Below are positions 26,501 to 39,086 of a DNA stretch of 64,000 bases, piece by piece. The stretch spans positions 3,240,501-3,304,500 of the forward strand of contig CATNEN010000010.1 in NCBI GenBank assembly GCA_950097015.1, in the 5' to 3' direction. The position numbers and the translations under genes are program-made. A model generated the notes under the pieces. It was not told the DNA's origin. It did no database searches and worked only from the letters and a program-made list of their open reading frames with translations. The DNA is from Macrostomum hystrix (taxonomy: Eukaryota; Platyhelminthes; Macrostomidae). Every line of letters starts with the position of its first letter. The stretch's first letter is position 1.

Positions 26501-29500
26501 GATAGCCCAGCGGATCAAATGGGTCGAATGCCACGTCACCAATTAGGAGGCCGCTGCCGAGGGAGGTAGACGATGAGGCAGTCGTCGTGGGCGATGCGGG
26601 CACCGCCGCTGGTGTAGTTGTTGATGCCGCCGAAGCCGCCTCCTTCAGCTGGTCTTCGCCAACCAGTTCAGCGCATCGACGCAGAATCTCGGCGGCCAGA
26701 TCGTTGACAGCCAGGACCTCCTTCATTGACTCCTCGTCGGTGGTCTCCGTCTCGCCGGCCAGCCTGTAGAGCCGGGGTCGGGCCTCACGGAGGGTTCGGT
26801 GCAGCTCGCGAATGATCTCCAGGTCGCTCTGGGCCGCCTCAGATGGTCTGAAGTGGTTGAGCATCTCGCTGAGCAGCTGGGCATTGCTGCGCACAGTTTC
26901 CAGCTCCTCCAAGCGTTTGGAAAGCCGGTCCATGCGCTCGCTGTCCTGCTTCACCACGGACTTGATGAGCCGGTTGGCCGCCATCAGGTCCTCGGGCCGC
27001 TTGGATCTTGGGAGGATAAGACAGGGAATGACAGGATTAGGATATGAGCACTGCATACACATGATGGAGTCCCACTCACTTCAGTAGTCGGCTGATTTCC
27101 TGAGCAGTTTTGTCGTCATTGAAGATCGCGGCATCCTTGCCTCTCTTCAATGGCAAATAGGGATTGGAACGCAGTGTCTGGTCGATGTAGACCGGGTCCT
27201 TGGTGATTATGCCCTGCTTCTTAAGCATCTCGTAGGCCTCTCGAATCTTAGGCTCTGAGTAGAGACCCCGAGACCAGCCGTACAGGCACTCGGTGCACCG
27301 CTTCTTCACTGACTCGCTGGACGTGGCGCCCAGGTACTTCGGCGACAGGATCTTGATGATCTGGACAACGAAGATTGTGAGTGAAGCTTGCGAATTTGCG
27401 AATTTAAACAGCCTGGGAATCAATTAAACCAATTTAGCGATCTGGGGAGAGGGCGGATCACACTCGGGATCTGGGGAGAGGGCGGATCACACTCGGGATC
27501 TGGGGAGAGGGCGGATCACACTCGGGATCTGGGGAGAGGGCGGATCACACTCGGGATCAAGGGAGAGGGCGGATCACACTCGGGATCAAGGGAGAAGGCG
27601 GATCACACTCGGGATCTGGGGAGAGGGCGGATCACACTCGGGATCTGGGGAGAGGGCGGAGCACACTCGGGATCTGGGGAGAGGGCGGATCACACTCGGG
27701 ATCTGGGGAGATGGCGGATCACACTCGGGATCTGGGGAGATGGCGGATCACACTCGGGATCTGGGGAGAGGGCGGATCACACTTGGGATCTGGGGAGAGG
27801 GCGGAGCACACTCGGGATCTGGGGAGAGGGCGGATCACACTCGGGATCTGGGGAGAGGGCGGATCACACTCGGGATCTGGGGAGAGGGCGGATCACACTC
27901 GGGATCTGGGGAGAGGGCGGAGCACACTCGGGATCTGGGGAGAGGGCGGATCACACTCGGGATCTGGGGAGAGGGCGGATCACACTCGGGATCTGGGGAG
28001 AGGGCGGATCACACTCGGGATCTGGGGAGAGGGCGGATCACACTCGGGATCAAGGGAGAGGGCGGATCACACTCGGGATCTGGGGAGAGGGCGGAGCACA
28101 CTCGGGATCTGGGGAGAGGGCGGAGCACACTCGGGATCTGGGGAGAGGCCGGATCACACTCGGGATCTGGGGAGATGGCGGATCACACTCGGGATCTGGG
28201 GAGACGGCGGATCACACTCGGGATCTGGGGAGAGGCCGGATCACACTCGGGATCTGGGGAGAGGGCGGATCACACTCGGGATCTGGGGAGAGGCCGGATC
28301 ACACTCGGGATCTGGGGAGAGGGCGGATCACACTCGGGATCTAGGGAGAGGGCGGATCACACTCGGGATCAAGGGAGATGACGGATCAGACTGGGGATCT
28401 GGGGAGATGACGGATCAGACTGGGGATCTGGGGAGATGACGGATCACAATGGGGATCTGGGGAGATGACGGATCAGACTGGGGATCTGGGGAGATGACGG
28501 ATCAGACTGGGGATCTGGAGATGGCGGATCAGACTGGGGATCTGGGGAGATGGCGGATCACACTCTGGATCTGGGGAGATGGCGGATCACACTGGGGATC
28601 TGAGGAGACGGAGGATCACACTCGGGCTCTGAGTAGATGGGGATGGCATATTTATCGTGGAATATGGGAAGATTGCGGAATCGGACTATTGATCCCTGAC
28701 CCTGATAGTGGCAGGACATAAATTCATTTGATGAGCCTTACCTCTAGAAGGATTTAATATCATTGATTAAATCATAAATCAAACATCAAGCTACGCCTCG
28801 CAATCAACTTAGGTAACTGGTCAATCACCTCATTAAGAAAGCGGAATTTTCCTAGCTCCTGGTGAAACACGGGACCACAGTTGCGCACACAGGCCTCAGT
28901 AACAGCCAAAGCATAGAGAGCCTCATTCTCCTGCGGACTCTGAATCTTGTGAGCCAGCAGGCGCAGGGCTATCTGCGGCCCCTCCAGCTCCTTGCTGACT
29001 TGCTGGCTGAACCGATTGACAGCGTCCCAGTTGATCTCTCGATTTGTCGGGTCTGTGGCTCGATCTGGGTGCGGGTGCCAATGTGGGTCAATCGAGTGCG
29101 CAAAAGATCTTTTACAAACAAGAATAAGATAAATTTTACAGTCAAAATACAGCTAAGTTTCTGCAATTTATTACTTTATTTTAAGTTAAGCAATTTAGTT
29201 GTTTAAAAATATTCAATCTCCTGAATATCCTGAAGATAAAGGAGCTCAAGAGATCCTGCCTAGGCCTACTGAGAAGCTAGAATGTTTAAGAAATAAGCCT
29301 TAAGTATATATATAACAAACCGGGCTTACTGGACATAAATCCTATAAAATAGTTCCAGTTTTAGTAGGTTCATAAATCTCTGACTATGGGAGGATTTTAG
29401 GAGTGCTGAGTTCAAACATGAAATCCATTTTGTTCCATATGCAACCACCTTCTATGGAATGCTTTACCATCACAGGATGACCCCACTTAGTTGGACATTG

Positions 29501-30889
29501 TTAATTAGGAATTTTATAATCTTTTGTTGGTTGGGTGTTTTATTAGTGGGATATTAGCAAATAAATAGGATTAAACTTCAATAGATTCAAGCAGGCTTAT
29601 TGAAAATTACTCATATTATAGGATAGGCCTAAGGGTGGGTACCCAAACCACACTAGGTAGGACTTAGTGATTAAGCATTTTTGGGTTGGGTAAAGAGTAT
29701 GTCAATAATAAATAGTTTTAAACTTCAATAGAGGCATCTAATGAAGAGTAATCATATTTATTATAGGGTGGGCCTAAGTGCTTTTGTGGGTACCTTAATG
29801 TGTGGTAATATGACACTGACAATAATGACAAATTACAGCAACAAGTAGATTCTTGCAATCGAAATCTTTTTTTGTTTATTTATATATTTTTTATGTAAAA
29901 TCACATTAGTTTTAATTCTATTTTTCCATTAATAAAAACTAGGCGTCAACTTAAACTAACTAGTTTATTTTTTTAAGAAAGGTACAGGTAAGCTGCAAGA
30001 TATAGTAGGTCAACAACCCATTTTATTTTAGTAAGTCTATAACCCACTAGAAGACAGTGGGTGAAGTTTGAAGTTAATTGGAAAACCCATATTTCATAGA
30101 ATTGAAGTTCAAGAAGCCCTCCAAAATCAATTGCTAAACTTTTAATTCTCTAGGCCTAGATATTAATCTTGTTGCATCTTGAAGAAAAGACTCCTTTTTA
30201 GTAGGTAACCACTTTTTGATGTCTTATAATTCTTTGAAATAGCTATTGTATCATAATTAGCAAAAAATATTATAGATAAACATTTTTTGAATCTTTAATA
30301 ATAATATTGTTAAGAATATCAAAGAGAATCAATTGCACTATTTTGCCCTTTGAGATACCAAAGTACAATCACACTTTATTAAAAACCTTTATCTTAGTTT
30401 CACTTAGCAGTTCAAATAAAAGCTAATACAAAAATATAGAAAATCTTTTTGATAGAAAAGAAATAGAATAAATAATAAATCTTACCAACCCAATTCATAG
30501 TAATATAATAATGTCTTATTCCACTCTCAACAATGTATTGTCTGTCATAGGCTGCATATAAATAGTTAGATGGTTAACCCAACCACTTCTGTGGTGAAGC
30601 GAGTTTAGAGTTTTTAAAGCAGTTTAATATCAACCTTTTCTACAATGAACAGGCTGTTCATAGAACTAAGAGACTAAAGACAGTGTAGAATGACATAGTC
30701 TGAAACACAAACTATTTATTCATGCATGATAGATTTTGCTAAAAAGTCTATTTCGTAAGCCATTAAATTTAAAAGCCATTAAATGCCAACATATTTATCT
30801 AGTAAGACACAGGCAATAGGGCTAAAGAATTACTTACTTAACCACATTTCCAGTTCTTCATCGCCTTTGCTTTTGATAGCTGAAGCCAT
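23558..30889 (-). CDS. GGA: GGA, monomeric clathrin adaptor of the trans-Golgi
   Basis: Six exons fit in frame: 30889-30838, 29064-28829, 27360-27080, 27006-25912, 24884-24641 and 23827-23558, about 725 residues. The start gives MASAIKSKGDEELEMWL, whose end joins NRATDPTNREI. The VHS domain (about 1-150) contains LLAHKIQSPQE, FRFLNE and SPKYLG and in this family binds acidic-dileucine sorting signals. The GAT domain (about 185-310; PEDLMAANRLIKSVVKQD) binds ARF-GTP and ubiquitin. The Ala/Ser/Pro-rich hinge has FDPFDPLG and IDLLSDLF, the latter clathrin-box-like. The GAE ear (about 600-725; APITQCLLVLDP) recruits accessory proteins. The exon 4/5 junction is the least certain; the frame fits an acceptor at 24885-24886. 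Introns 2, 4 and 5 each hold a different minisatellite. Confidence 0.95.
23930..24035. repeat. 20-bp repeat in GGA intron 5
   Basis: Five copies of TTTCTATGACCCAGACTTCA. Related but diverged pieces (ttctatgaccaatccttca) continue at 24340-24580 in the same intron. Confidence 0.85.
24905..25835. repeat. 22-bp pyrimidine-rich minisatellite in GGA intron 4
   Basis: The unit is CTTTCTCCCCATACCAAACT plus GT. The left half mainly has the ccccatacc form with caatct/caaact alternation. The right half is dominated by ccccaatacc and a shortened ttccccaatacc form, so two expansion waves are visible. All three frames of both strands are open for 190-325 codons, which is a consequence of the sequence, not of coding. 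Confidence 0.95.
27436..28640. repeat. 29-bp G-rich minisatellite in GGA intron 2
   Basis: The unit is GGGGAGAGGGCGGATCACAC followed by TCGGGATCT, about 41 copies. Variants: tcaagggag, gatggcgg, gaggccgg, gagcacac. Toward 28380-28640 it shifts to gatgacggatcagactgggg and decays. The long frames reading GRGRITLGIWGEGG come from the repeat; the GGA splice sites lie outside it. Confidence 0.95.
29065..30837 (-). other. GGA intron 1
   Basis: AT-rich, without a tandem array, unlike introns 2, 4 and 5. Its ends are TTAA|GTAAGT at the donor (30837) and CACCCAG at the acceptor (29065). No other gene seen inside. Confidence 0.75.
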
Positions 30890-32200
30890 TTCTGAATCTA
30901 AGTGATCCTGGTTATTAGAGATTAGAGACTTCTCATATTACGATATATGTGTACGAAGAAATCAAATATAATACAGCTCGGTTATACTGCTAAGATAACT
31001 GTATATAAAAAATTACTATGTACTATTATGTAGTATATAAGAGTCAATACCTATCCGCAATAAATGTGAAGTATAATTTGAAGGTGTTTACTCAGTGATT
31101 TTTATTTAAGATTTCTTAGATTTTACGGAAATCTAAGCCACTGAAACTTAAAATGTTCGATTATAGACAAAAGTTTATAACACGTCAACACAACAGAACG
31201 CCGAATGGGAACTCTGTTTCTTCGAAAAGAACATTTAAATTTAAGCATTGGTAACTTACTTAAATAAAAGACTAATCAGAATAATTATTTATTTTACACA
31301 GAAAACACATGTTATTAACATATTTTTCATATTTTGTATTTTTTAGCTTCTAATTTTGATATCATAATTTTTTAATATCCACTTAATTAAATTGCTTCAT
31401 TGCGACAAATTATGAATGAACGGAGACAAATGAAACTCAATCGTTATGAAGCGGTATGCAATTTTGATATAAGTAGCAATATAGCAATTGTTAGCGCTCT
31501 TGTGCCAAAACCTGCAGCCTAACTTATTGTAAGTGCGATTAATATTAGTTGGCCGGTTGAACGCAAGTAAGGTTTAATTAGTTAATAATATAATATTTGG
31601 TTCCATGAAAGGGAAAAACTTTAAGTTCAAGTGCTACAAGTGTTCAGATTATCTATATCAGGCGCGGATCATCACTGAGACGAGTGGGCGGGCGAGACGC
31701 GGTGAGGTAACGTACGGAAAGGATGACTGAGCTCAAAGCATGTTTATTATAGTGTCCTGGTCATTAAGTGAATAAAATTTCCTGCAAAAAAATTAATACG
31801 ATCATGTGTACGCATGGAAATTAGCCAATCAGAAAGCAACTTTAAAGTCAGTACCAGGTGCTACTTTGCAATCACAAAAGAAAGAATACGATTTCGCAAA
31901 ATGCCCATAAATACAAATGTATAGTAATTAAAGTATTCATACAATTAATATTTAGCATACATGTTATTATGAAGAATAATACAAAAATAGATCGATTACC
32001 AGAAATATACTACAACGATTGAAACACACTGTCACATCATTTACATTTACATTTACATTTACATTAATGCATAAATATACAAAATACTCATCGTGTGTGC
32101 TACTTTTGGTGTCTTCCAAATTAAGAAGAACGTTTGCTGCACACATTGAATATCGGCCCCGAATGTCCAAGCAGTTTTAAAAAACAATTAAAAGCGGTTT
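30890..32200. other. 5' flank of GGA and spacer
   Basis: AT-rich unique sequence. 32037-32066 holds five ACATTT hexamers. 31820-31835 has a ccaatca box. No TATA box close to the GGA start is convincing and no further gene is supported. Confidence 0.4.
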
Positions 32201-32439
32201 TAAGCGTCATGGATCTCCCTTTTGCCCGCCGCCGAGCGTCTATGTTTTCAATTGTTTCCCTATAGGTGAATAAATCGTTTATTTCCTGTGGACCAGCGGG
32301 CGGAACATATTTGACAATACACCGTCTCAGAGTCTATGCTCCGTCATTTTTTAAAGCAAAGTATATTGTCAATGGCTGTGACCGAGGACGCGCAGCGCGC
32401 AGCGCCCGAGGCCATAGACATTGATGCCCGAAATAGCCG

Positions 32440-32582
32440 GTATATATTTTCATTGAGCAACGCTGGGATTCCCAGCGGTTCTGTTTGCACCATACACATT
32501 CCACCGGGGTTTTAATGTCGTCCATTAAAACCCCGCGGTATTTAATGGCGGGAATCCCAGCGTTGCTCAATGATCGAAAATA
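32440..32582. repeat. foldback with nested perfect inverted repeats
   Basis: A 23-bp perfect inverted repeat (32451-32473 with 32550-32572; arm starts CATTGAGCAACGCTGGGATT) encloses a second 13-bp perfect one (32505-32517 with 32523-32535; CGGGGTTTTAATG). A third partial relative (ttgctcagcgttgttaaatg) lies at 32713-32733. It looks like a MITE or foldback element; no target duplication could be defined. Confidence 0.7.
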
Positions 32583-32594
32583 CACACTTAACGT

Positions 32595-32629
32595 CAGGGA
32601 CAACTAAAACCCTGTTTTAGTTGTCCCTG
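32595..32629. mobile_element. 35-bp palindrome with 8-bp flanking direct repeats (hAT-like remnant)
   Basis: Arms CAGGGACAACTAAAAC (32595-32610) and their exact reverse complement (32614-32629) surround a 3-base loop. CTTAACGT lies directly on both sides (32587-32594 and 32630-32637). An 8-bp duplication and CAGGG-type ends are hallmarks of hAT transposons. At 35 bp it would be two terminal repeats with the middle deleted. Confidence 0.5.
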
Positions 32630-32639
32630 CTTAACGTTT

Positions 32640-33305
32640 GAAATACAAGAATCCAAAGGGAATTCCCTGTGGGATTCCCCATAGACATAGTTTAACGATG
32701 TTCATTAAAACCCTTGCTCAGCGTTGTTAAATGGTATATTGTTAATCACGCTAACATTAATTAATTGCATGGGCTGAATAAATCGGAACAGCTACCATAG
32801 ACTAACGCCCGTTGCGATTGCGGGGAGGTACATACCATACTTCCGATTAGTTTTGTTGTCTATGGGCATATATACGCTCAAGGCGACTCATTTATTGACA
32901 AAGTCTTTTCTCAGGCTTCACATTTCACATAGAAAATTCAGATCGCACATTTTAAAAGGCTTGATCAACCAAAAATCGCACGTTGTATCTACCTGCCAAT
33001 TCGACTAACTGGGATTCGAAGAGTCCGAATCATAAGATCGTTGATTTAAAATATTCGGAATTGGAATCAAAGCTGCATGCAATTTTTTTGTTTGAGTTGA
33101 GACTCGAAGATTTGGGAACTACGAGTATAATAGTTGTATTCGAAGGAATGGGACTCAAGAATTCTAAGATGAGACTGGTAAACATTTTTCGGATTTAATA
33201 TTGAATTATAGACCATGTAGTGTTTTGAAATATGACGATTTGGGCTCATCGAACAAACGGGATTAAATGGGTGTGAGATGATTAGATTTTAGATATATGA
33301 AGAAA
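32640..33305. other. unique sequence grading into decayed 15-mer repeats
   Basis: The ccatagac motif recurs at about 32412, 32690 and 32798 and inverted near 32858. From about 33005 onward, scattered gggattcgaag, gactcgaagatttggga and cgagtat fragments look like old, mutated units of the array that follows. No gene. Confidence 0.5.
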
Positions 33306-33309
33306 GTGG

Positions 33310-36300
33310 GATCAAGTGGTGGGGATTCGAGTATTTGGGATTCGAGTAGTTGGGATTAGAGTAGTCGGGATTCGAGTATTTGGGATTTGAGTAGTTGGGA
33401 TTCGAGTATTTGGGATTTGAGTAGTTGGGATTCGAGTATTTGGGATTCGAGTAGTCGGGATTCGAGTATTTGGGATTCGAGTAGTTGGGATTAGAGTAGT
33501 CGGGATTCGAGTATTTGGGATTTGAGTAGTTGGGATTCGAGTATTTGGGATTTGAGTAGTTGGGATTCGAGTATTTGGGATTCGAGTAGTTGGGATTAGA
33601 GTAGTCGGGATTCGAGTATTTGGGATTTGAGTAGTTGGGATTCGAGTATTTGGGATTCGAGTAGTGGGGATTCGAGTAGTGGGGATTCGAGTATTTGGGA
33701 TTTGAGTAGTGGGGATTCGAGCAGTGGGGATTCGAGTAGTTGGGATTCGAGTAGTTGGGATTCGAGTAGTTGGGATTCGAGTAGTTGGGATTCGAGTAGT
33801 TGGGATTCGAGTATTTGGGATTTGAGTATTTGGGATTCGAGTAGTTGGGATTTGAGTAGTTGGGATTTGAGTAGTTGGGATTAGAGTAGTCGGGATTCGA
33901 GTATTTGGGATTTGAGTAGTTGGGATTCGAGTATTTGGGATTAGAGTAGTCGGGATTCGAGTATTTGGGATTCGAGTATTTGGGATTTGAGTAGTTGGGA
34001 TTCGAGTAGTTGGGATTCGAGTAGTTAAGATTCGAGCAGTGTGGATTCGAGCAGTGGGGATTCGAGCAGTGGGGATTCGAGCAGTGTGGATTCGAGCAGT
34101 GGGGATTCGAGTAGTTGGGATTCGAGTATTTGGGATCGAGTATTTGGGATTCGAGTAGTGGGGATTCGAGCAGTGGGGATTTGAGTAGTTGGGATCGAGT
34201 ATTTGTGATTCGAGTAGTTGGGATTCGAGTAGTTGGGATTCGAGTATTGGGGATTCGAGTAGTGGGGATTCGAGTAGTTAAGATTCGAGCAGTGGGGATT
34301 CGAGCAGTGGGGATTCGAGCAGTGGGGATTCGAGCAGTGGGGTTTCGAGTATTTAAGATTCGAGCAGTGGGGATTCGAGCAGTGGGGATTCGAGTAGTGG
34401 GGATTCGAGTATTTGGGATCGAGTATTTAAGATTCGAGTAGTGGGGATTCGAGCAGTGGGGATTCGAGTAGTGGGGATTCGAGTAGTGGGGATTCGAGTA
34501 GTTAAGATTCGAGCAGTGGGGATTCGAGCAGTTAAGATTCGAGCAGTGGGGATTCGAGTAGTTGGGATTCGAGTATTGGGGATTCGAGTAGTGGGGATTC
34601 GAGTAGTTAAGATTCGAGCAGTGGGGATTCGAGCAGTGGGGATTCGAGCAGTGGGGATTCGAGCAGTGGGGTTTCGAGTATTTAAGATTCGAGCAGTGGG
34701 GATTCGAGCAGTGGGGATTCGAGTAGTGGGGATTCGAGTAGTGGGGATTCGAGTAGTTAAGATTCGAGCAGTGGGGATTCGAGTAGTTAAGATTCGAGTA
34801 GTGGGGATTCGAGTAGTTAAGATTCGAGCAGTGGGGATTCGAGCAGTGGGGATTCGAGCAGTGGGGATTCGAGCAGTGGGGTTTCGAGTATTTAAGATTC
34901 GAGCAGTGGGGATTCGAGCAGTGGGGATTCGAGTAGTGGGGATTCGAGTATTTGGGATCGAGTATTTAAGATTCGAGCAGTGGGGATTCGAGTAGTGGGG
35001 ATTCGAGTAGTGGGGATTCGAGTAGTGGGGATTCGAGTAGTTAAGATTCGAGCAGTGGGGATTCGAGCAGTGGGGATTCGAGTAGTGGGGATTCGAGTAG
35101 TTGGGATTCGAGTATTTGGGATTCGAGTAGTGGGGATTCGAGTATTTAAGATTCGAGTAGTGGGGATTCGAGTAGTGGGGATTCGAGTAGTGGGGATTCG
35201 AGTAGTGGGGATTCGAGTAGTGGGGATTCGAGTATTTAAGATTCGAGCAGTGGGGATTCGAGCAGTGGGGATTCGAGTAGTGGGGATTCGAGTAGTGGGG
35301 ATTCGAGTATTTGGGATTCGAGCAGTGGGGATTCGAGTAGTGGGGATTCGAGTATTTGGGATTCGAGTATTTGGGACTCGAGTATTCGGGATTCGGGTAG
35401 TTGGGATTTGAGTAGTTGGACTCGAGTATTTGGGATTCGAGTAGTGGGGATTCGAGTAGTGGGGATTCGAGTAGTGGGGATTCGAGTAGTGGGGATTCGA
35501 GTATTTGGGATTTGAGTAGTTGGGATTCGAGTATTTGGGATTAGAGTAGTTGGGATTTGAGTAGTTGGGATTCGAGTAGTTGGGATTAGAGTAGTCGGGA
35601 TTCGAGTATTTGGGATTTGAGTAGTTGGGATTCGAGTATTTGGGATTAGAGTAGTCGGGATTCGAGTATTTGGGATTCGAGTATTTGGGATTTGAGTAGT
35701 TGGGATTCGAGTATTTGGGATTAGAGTAGTCGGGATTCGAGTATTTGGGATTCGAGTATTTGGGATTTGAGTAGTTGGGATTCGAGTATTTGGGATTAGA
35801 GTAGTCGGGATTCGAGTATTTGGGATTAGAGTAGTTGGGATTCGAGTATTTGGGATTAGAGTAGTTGGGATTTGAGTAGTTGGGATTCGAGTAGTTGGGA
35901 TTAGAGTAGTCGGGATTCGAGTATTTGGGATTTGAGTAGTTGGGATTCGAGTATTTGGGATTAGAGTAGTCGGGATTCGAGTATTTGGGATTCGAGTATT
36001 TGGGATTTGAGTAGTTGGGATTCGAGTATTTGGGATTAGAGTAGTCGGGATTCGAGTATTTGGGATTCGAGTATTTGGGATTAGAGTAGTCGGGATTTGA
36101 GTAGTTGGGATTCGAGTATTTGGGATTTGAGTAGTTGGGATTCGAGTATTTGGGATTAGAGTAGTCGGGATTCGAGTATTTGGGATTCGAGTATTTGGGA
36201 TTTGAGTAGTTGGGATTCGAGTATTTGGGATTTGAGTAGTTGGGATTCGAGTATTTGGGATTTGAGTAGTTGGGATTCGAGTATTTGGGATTAGAGTAGT

Positions 36301-39015
36301 CGGGATTCGAGTAGTTGGGATTCGAGTATTTGGGATTAGAGTAGTCGGGATTCGAGTATTTGGGATTCGAGTATTTGGGATTTGAGTAGTTGGGATTCGA
36401 GTAGTTGGGATTCGAGTAGTTAAGATTCGAGCAGTGTGGATTCGAGCAGTGGGGATTCGAGCAGTGGGGATTCGAGTAGTTGGGATTCGAGTATTTGGGA
36501 TCGAGTATTTGGGATTCGAGTAGTGGGGATTCGAGCAGTGGGGATTTGAGTAGTTGGGATCGAGTATTTGGGATTCGAGTAGTTGGGATTCGAGTAGTTG
36601 GGATTCGAGTATTGGGGATTCGAGTAGTGGGGATTCGAGTAGTTAAGATTCGAGCAGTGGGGATTCGAGCAGTGGGGATTCGAGCAGTGGGGATTCGAGC
36701 AGTGGGGATTCGAGTATTTAAGATTCGAGCAGTGGGGATTCGAGCAGTGGGGATTCGAGTAGTGGGGATTCGAGTATTTAAGATTCGAGTAGTGGGGATT
36801 CGAGCAGTGGGGATTCGAGCAGTGGGGATTCGAGTAGTGGGGATTCGAGTAGTGGGGATTCGAGTAGTGGGGATTCGAGTAGTTAAGATTCGAGCAGTGG
36901 GGATTCGAGCAGTGGGGATTCGAGTAGTGGGGATTCGAGTAGTTGGGATTCGAGTATTTGGGATTCGAGTAGTGGGGATTCGAGTATTTAAGATTCGAGT
37001 AGTGGGGATTCGAGTAGTGGGGATTCGAGTAGTGGGGATTCGAGTAGTGGGGATTCGAGTAGTGGGGATTCGAGTATTTAAGATTCGAGCAGTGGGGATT
37101 CGAGCAGTGGGGATTCGAGTAGTGGGGATTCGAGTAGTTGGGATTCGAGTATTTGGGATTCGAGTAGTGGGGATTCGAGTATTTAAGATTCGAGTAGTGG
37201 GGATTCGAGTAGTGGGGATTCGAGTAGTTGGGATTCGAGTATTTGGGATTCGAGTAGTTGGGATTCGAGTATTTGGGATTCGAGTAGTTGGGATTCGAGT
37301 ATTTGGGATTCGAGTAGTTGGGATTCGAGTAGTGGGGATTCGAGTAGTTGGGATTCGAGTATTTGGGATTCGAGTAGTGGGGATTCGAGTATTTAAGATT
37401 CGAGTAGTGGGGATTCGAGTAGTGGGGATTCGAGTAGTGGGGATTCGAGTAGTGGGGATTCGAGTAGTGGGGATTCGAGTAGTGGGGATTCGAGTATTTA
37501 AGATTCGAGCAGTGGGGATTCGAGCAGTGGGGATTCGAGTAGTGGGGATTCGAGTAGTGGGGATTCGAGTATTTGGGATTCGAGCAGTGGGGATTCGAGT
37601 AGTGGGGATTCGAGTATTTGGGATTCGAGTATTTGGGACTCGAGTATTCGGGATTCGGGTAGTTGGGATTTGAGTAGTTGGACTCGAGTATTTGGGATTC
37701 GAGTAGTGGGGATTCGAGTAGTGGGGATTCGAGTAGTGGGGATTCGAGTAGTGGGGATTCGAGCAGTGGGGATTGGAGCAGTGGGGATTCGAGTAGTGGG
37801 GATTCGAGTAGTGGGGATTCGAGTAGTGGGGATTCGAGTAGTGGGGATTCGAGTAGTGGGGATTCGAGTATTGGGGATTCGAGTAGTGGGGATTCGAGTA
37901 GTGGGGATTCGAGTATTGGGGATTCGAGTAGTGGGGATTCGAGTAGTGGGGATTCGAGTAGTTGGGATTCGAGTAGTGGGGATTCGAGCAGTGGGGATTC
38001 GAGTAGTGGGGATTCGAGTAGTGGGGATTCGAGTATTGGGGATTCGAGTAGTGGGGATTCGAGTAGTGGGGATTCGAGTAGTTGGGATTCGAGTAGTGGG
38101 GATTCGAGCAGTGGGGATTCGAGTAGTGGGGATTCGAGTAGTTGGGATTCGAGTAGTGGGGATTCGAGTAGTGGGGATTCGAGTAGTGGGGATTCGAGCA
38201 GTGGGGATTCGAGTAGTGGGGATTCGAGTAGTGGGGATTCGAGTAGTGGGGATTCGAGTAGTGGGGATTCGAGTAGTGGGGATTCGAGTAGTGGGGATTC
38301 GAGTAGTGGGGATTCGAGTAGTTGGGATTCGAGTATTTGGGATTCGAGTAGTGGGGATTCGAGTATTTGGACTCGAGTATTTGGGATTCGAGTATTTGGG
38401 ATTCGAGTATTTGGGATTTGAGTATTTGGGACTCGAGTATTCGGGATTCGAGTAGTTGGGATTCGAGTAGTTGGGATTTGAGTAGTTGGTATTCGAGTAT
38501 TTGGGATTTGAGTAGTTGGGATTCGAGTAGTTGGGATTCGAGTAGTGGGGATTCGAGTAGTGGGGATTCGAGTAGTGGGGATTCGAGTAGTGGGGATTCG
38601 AGTAGTGGGGATTCGAGCAGTGGGGATTCGAGTAGTGGGGATTCGAGTAGTGGGGATTCGAGCAGTGGGGATTCTAGTAGTGGGGATTCGAGTAGTGGGG
38701 ATTCGAGTAGTGGGGATTCGAGTAGTTGGGATTCGAGTAGTGGGGATTCGAGTAGTGGGGATTCGAGCAGTGGGGATTCTAGTAGTGGGGATTCGAGTAG
38801 TGGGGATTCGAGTAGTGGGGATTCGAGTATTTAAGATTCGAGTAGTTGGGATTCGAGTAGTTGGGATTCGAGTATTGGGATTCGAGTATTGGGATTCGAG
38901 TATTGGGGATTCGAGTAGTGGGGATTCGAGTTTGTAGGGACTCGAGTATTTGGGACTCGAGTATTTGGGAATCCAATAGTTGGGATTCGAGCAGTTGGGA
39001 TTCGAATACTTGGGA
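33310..39015. repeat. 5.7-kb array of a 15-bp unit with higher-order repeats
   Basis: About 380 copies of GGGGATTCGAGTAGT. Variants are mainly tatttg, agttgg, cagtgg, agttaa and ttagag. Multi-unit blocks recur: 34115-34440 reappears at 36480 onward with the same order of variants and the same rare 14-bp units (tgggatcgag), an offset of about 2365 bp. The array end signatures at 35340-35411 and 37600-37673 also match. Frames such as VGIRVVGIRV and SSGDSSSGDS arise from the 15-bp period. Confidence 0.96.
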
Positions 39016-39086
39016 TTCGAAGCCTTATCTTATCCATCAAGCAAGCCTCACTAATGCTCTAATGTTTGCACAAGTTCGCCACGCGG

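Noticed and set aside
33627-38937. Very long open frames reading SSGDSSSGDS or VGIRVVGIRV
   Set aside because: They arise from a 15-bp period that cannot shift frame; several frames are open at once, with no start context, signal peptide or codon bias. The same reasoning removes the long frames in all other noncoding arrays.
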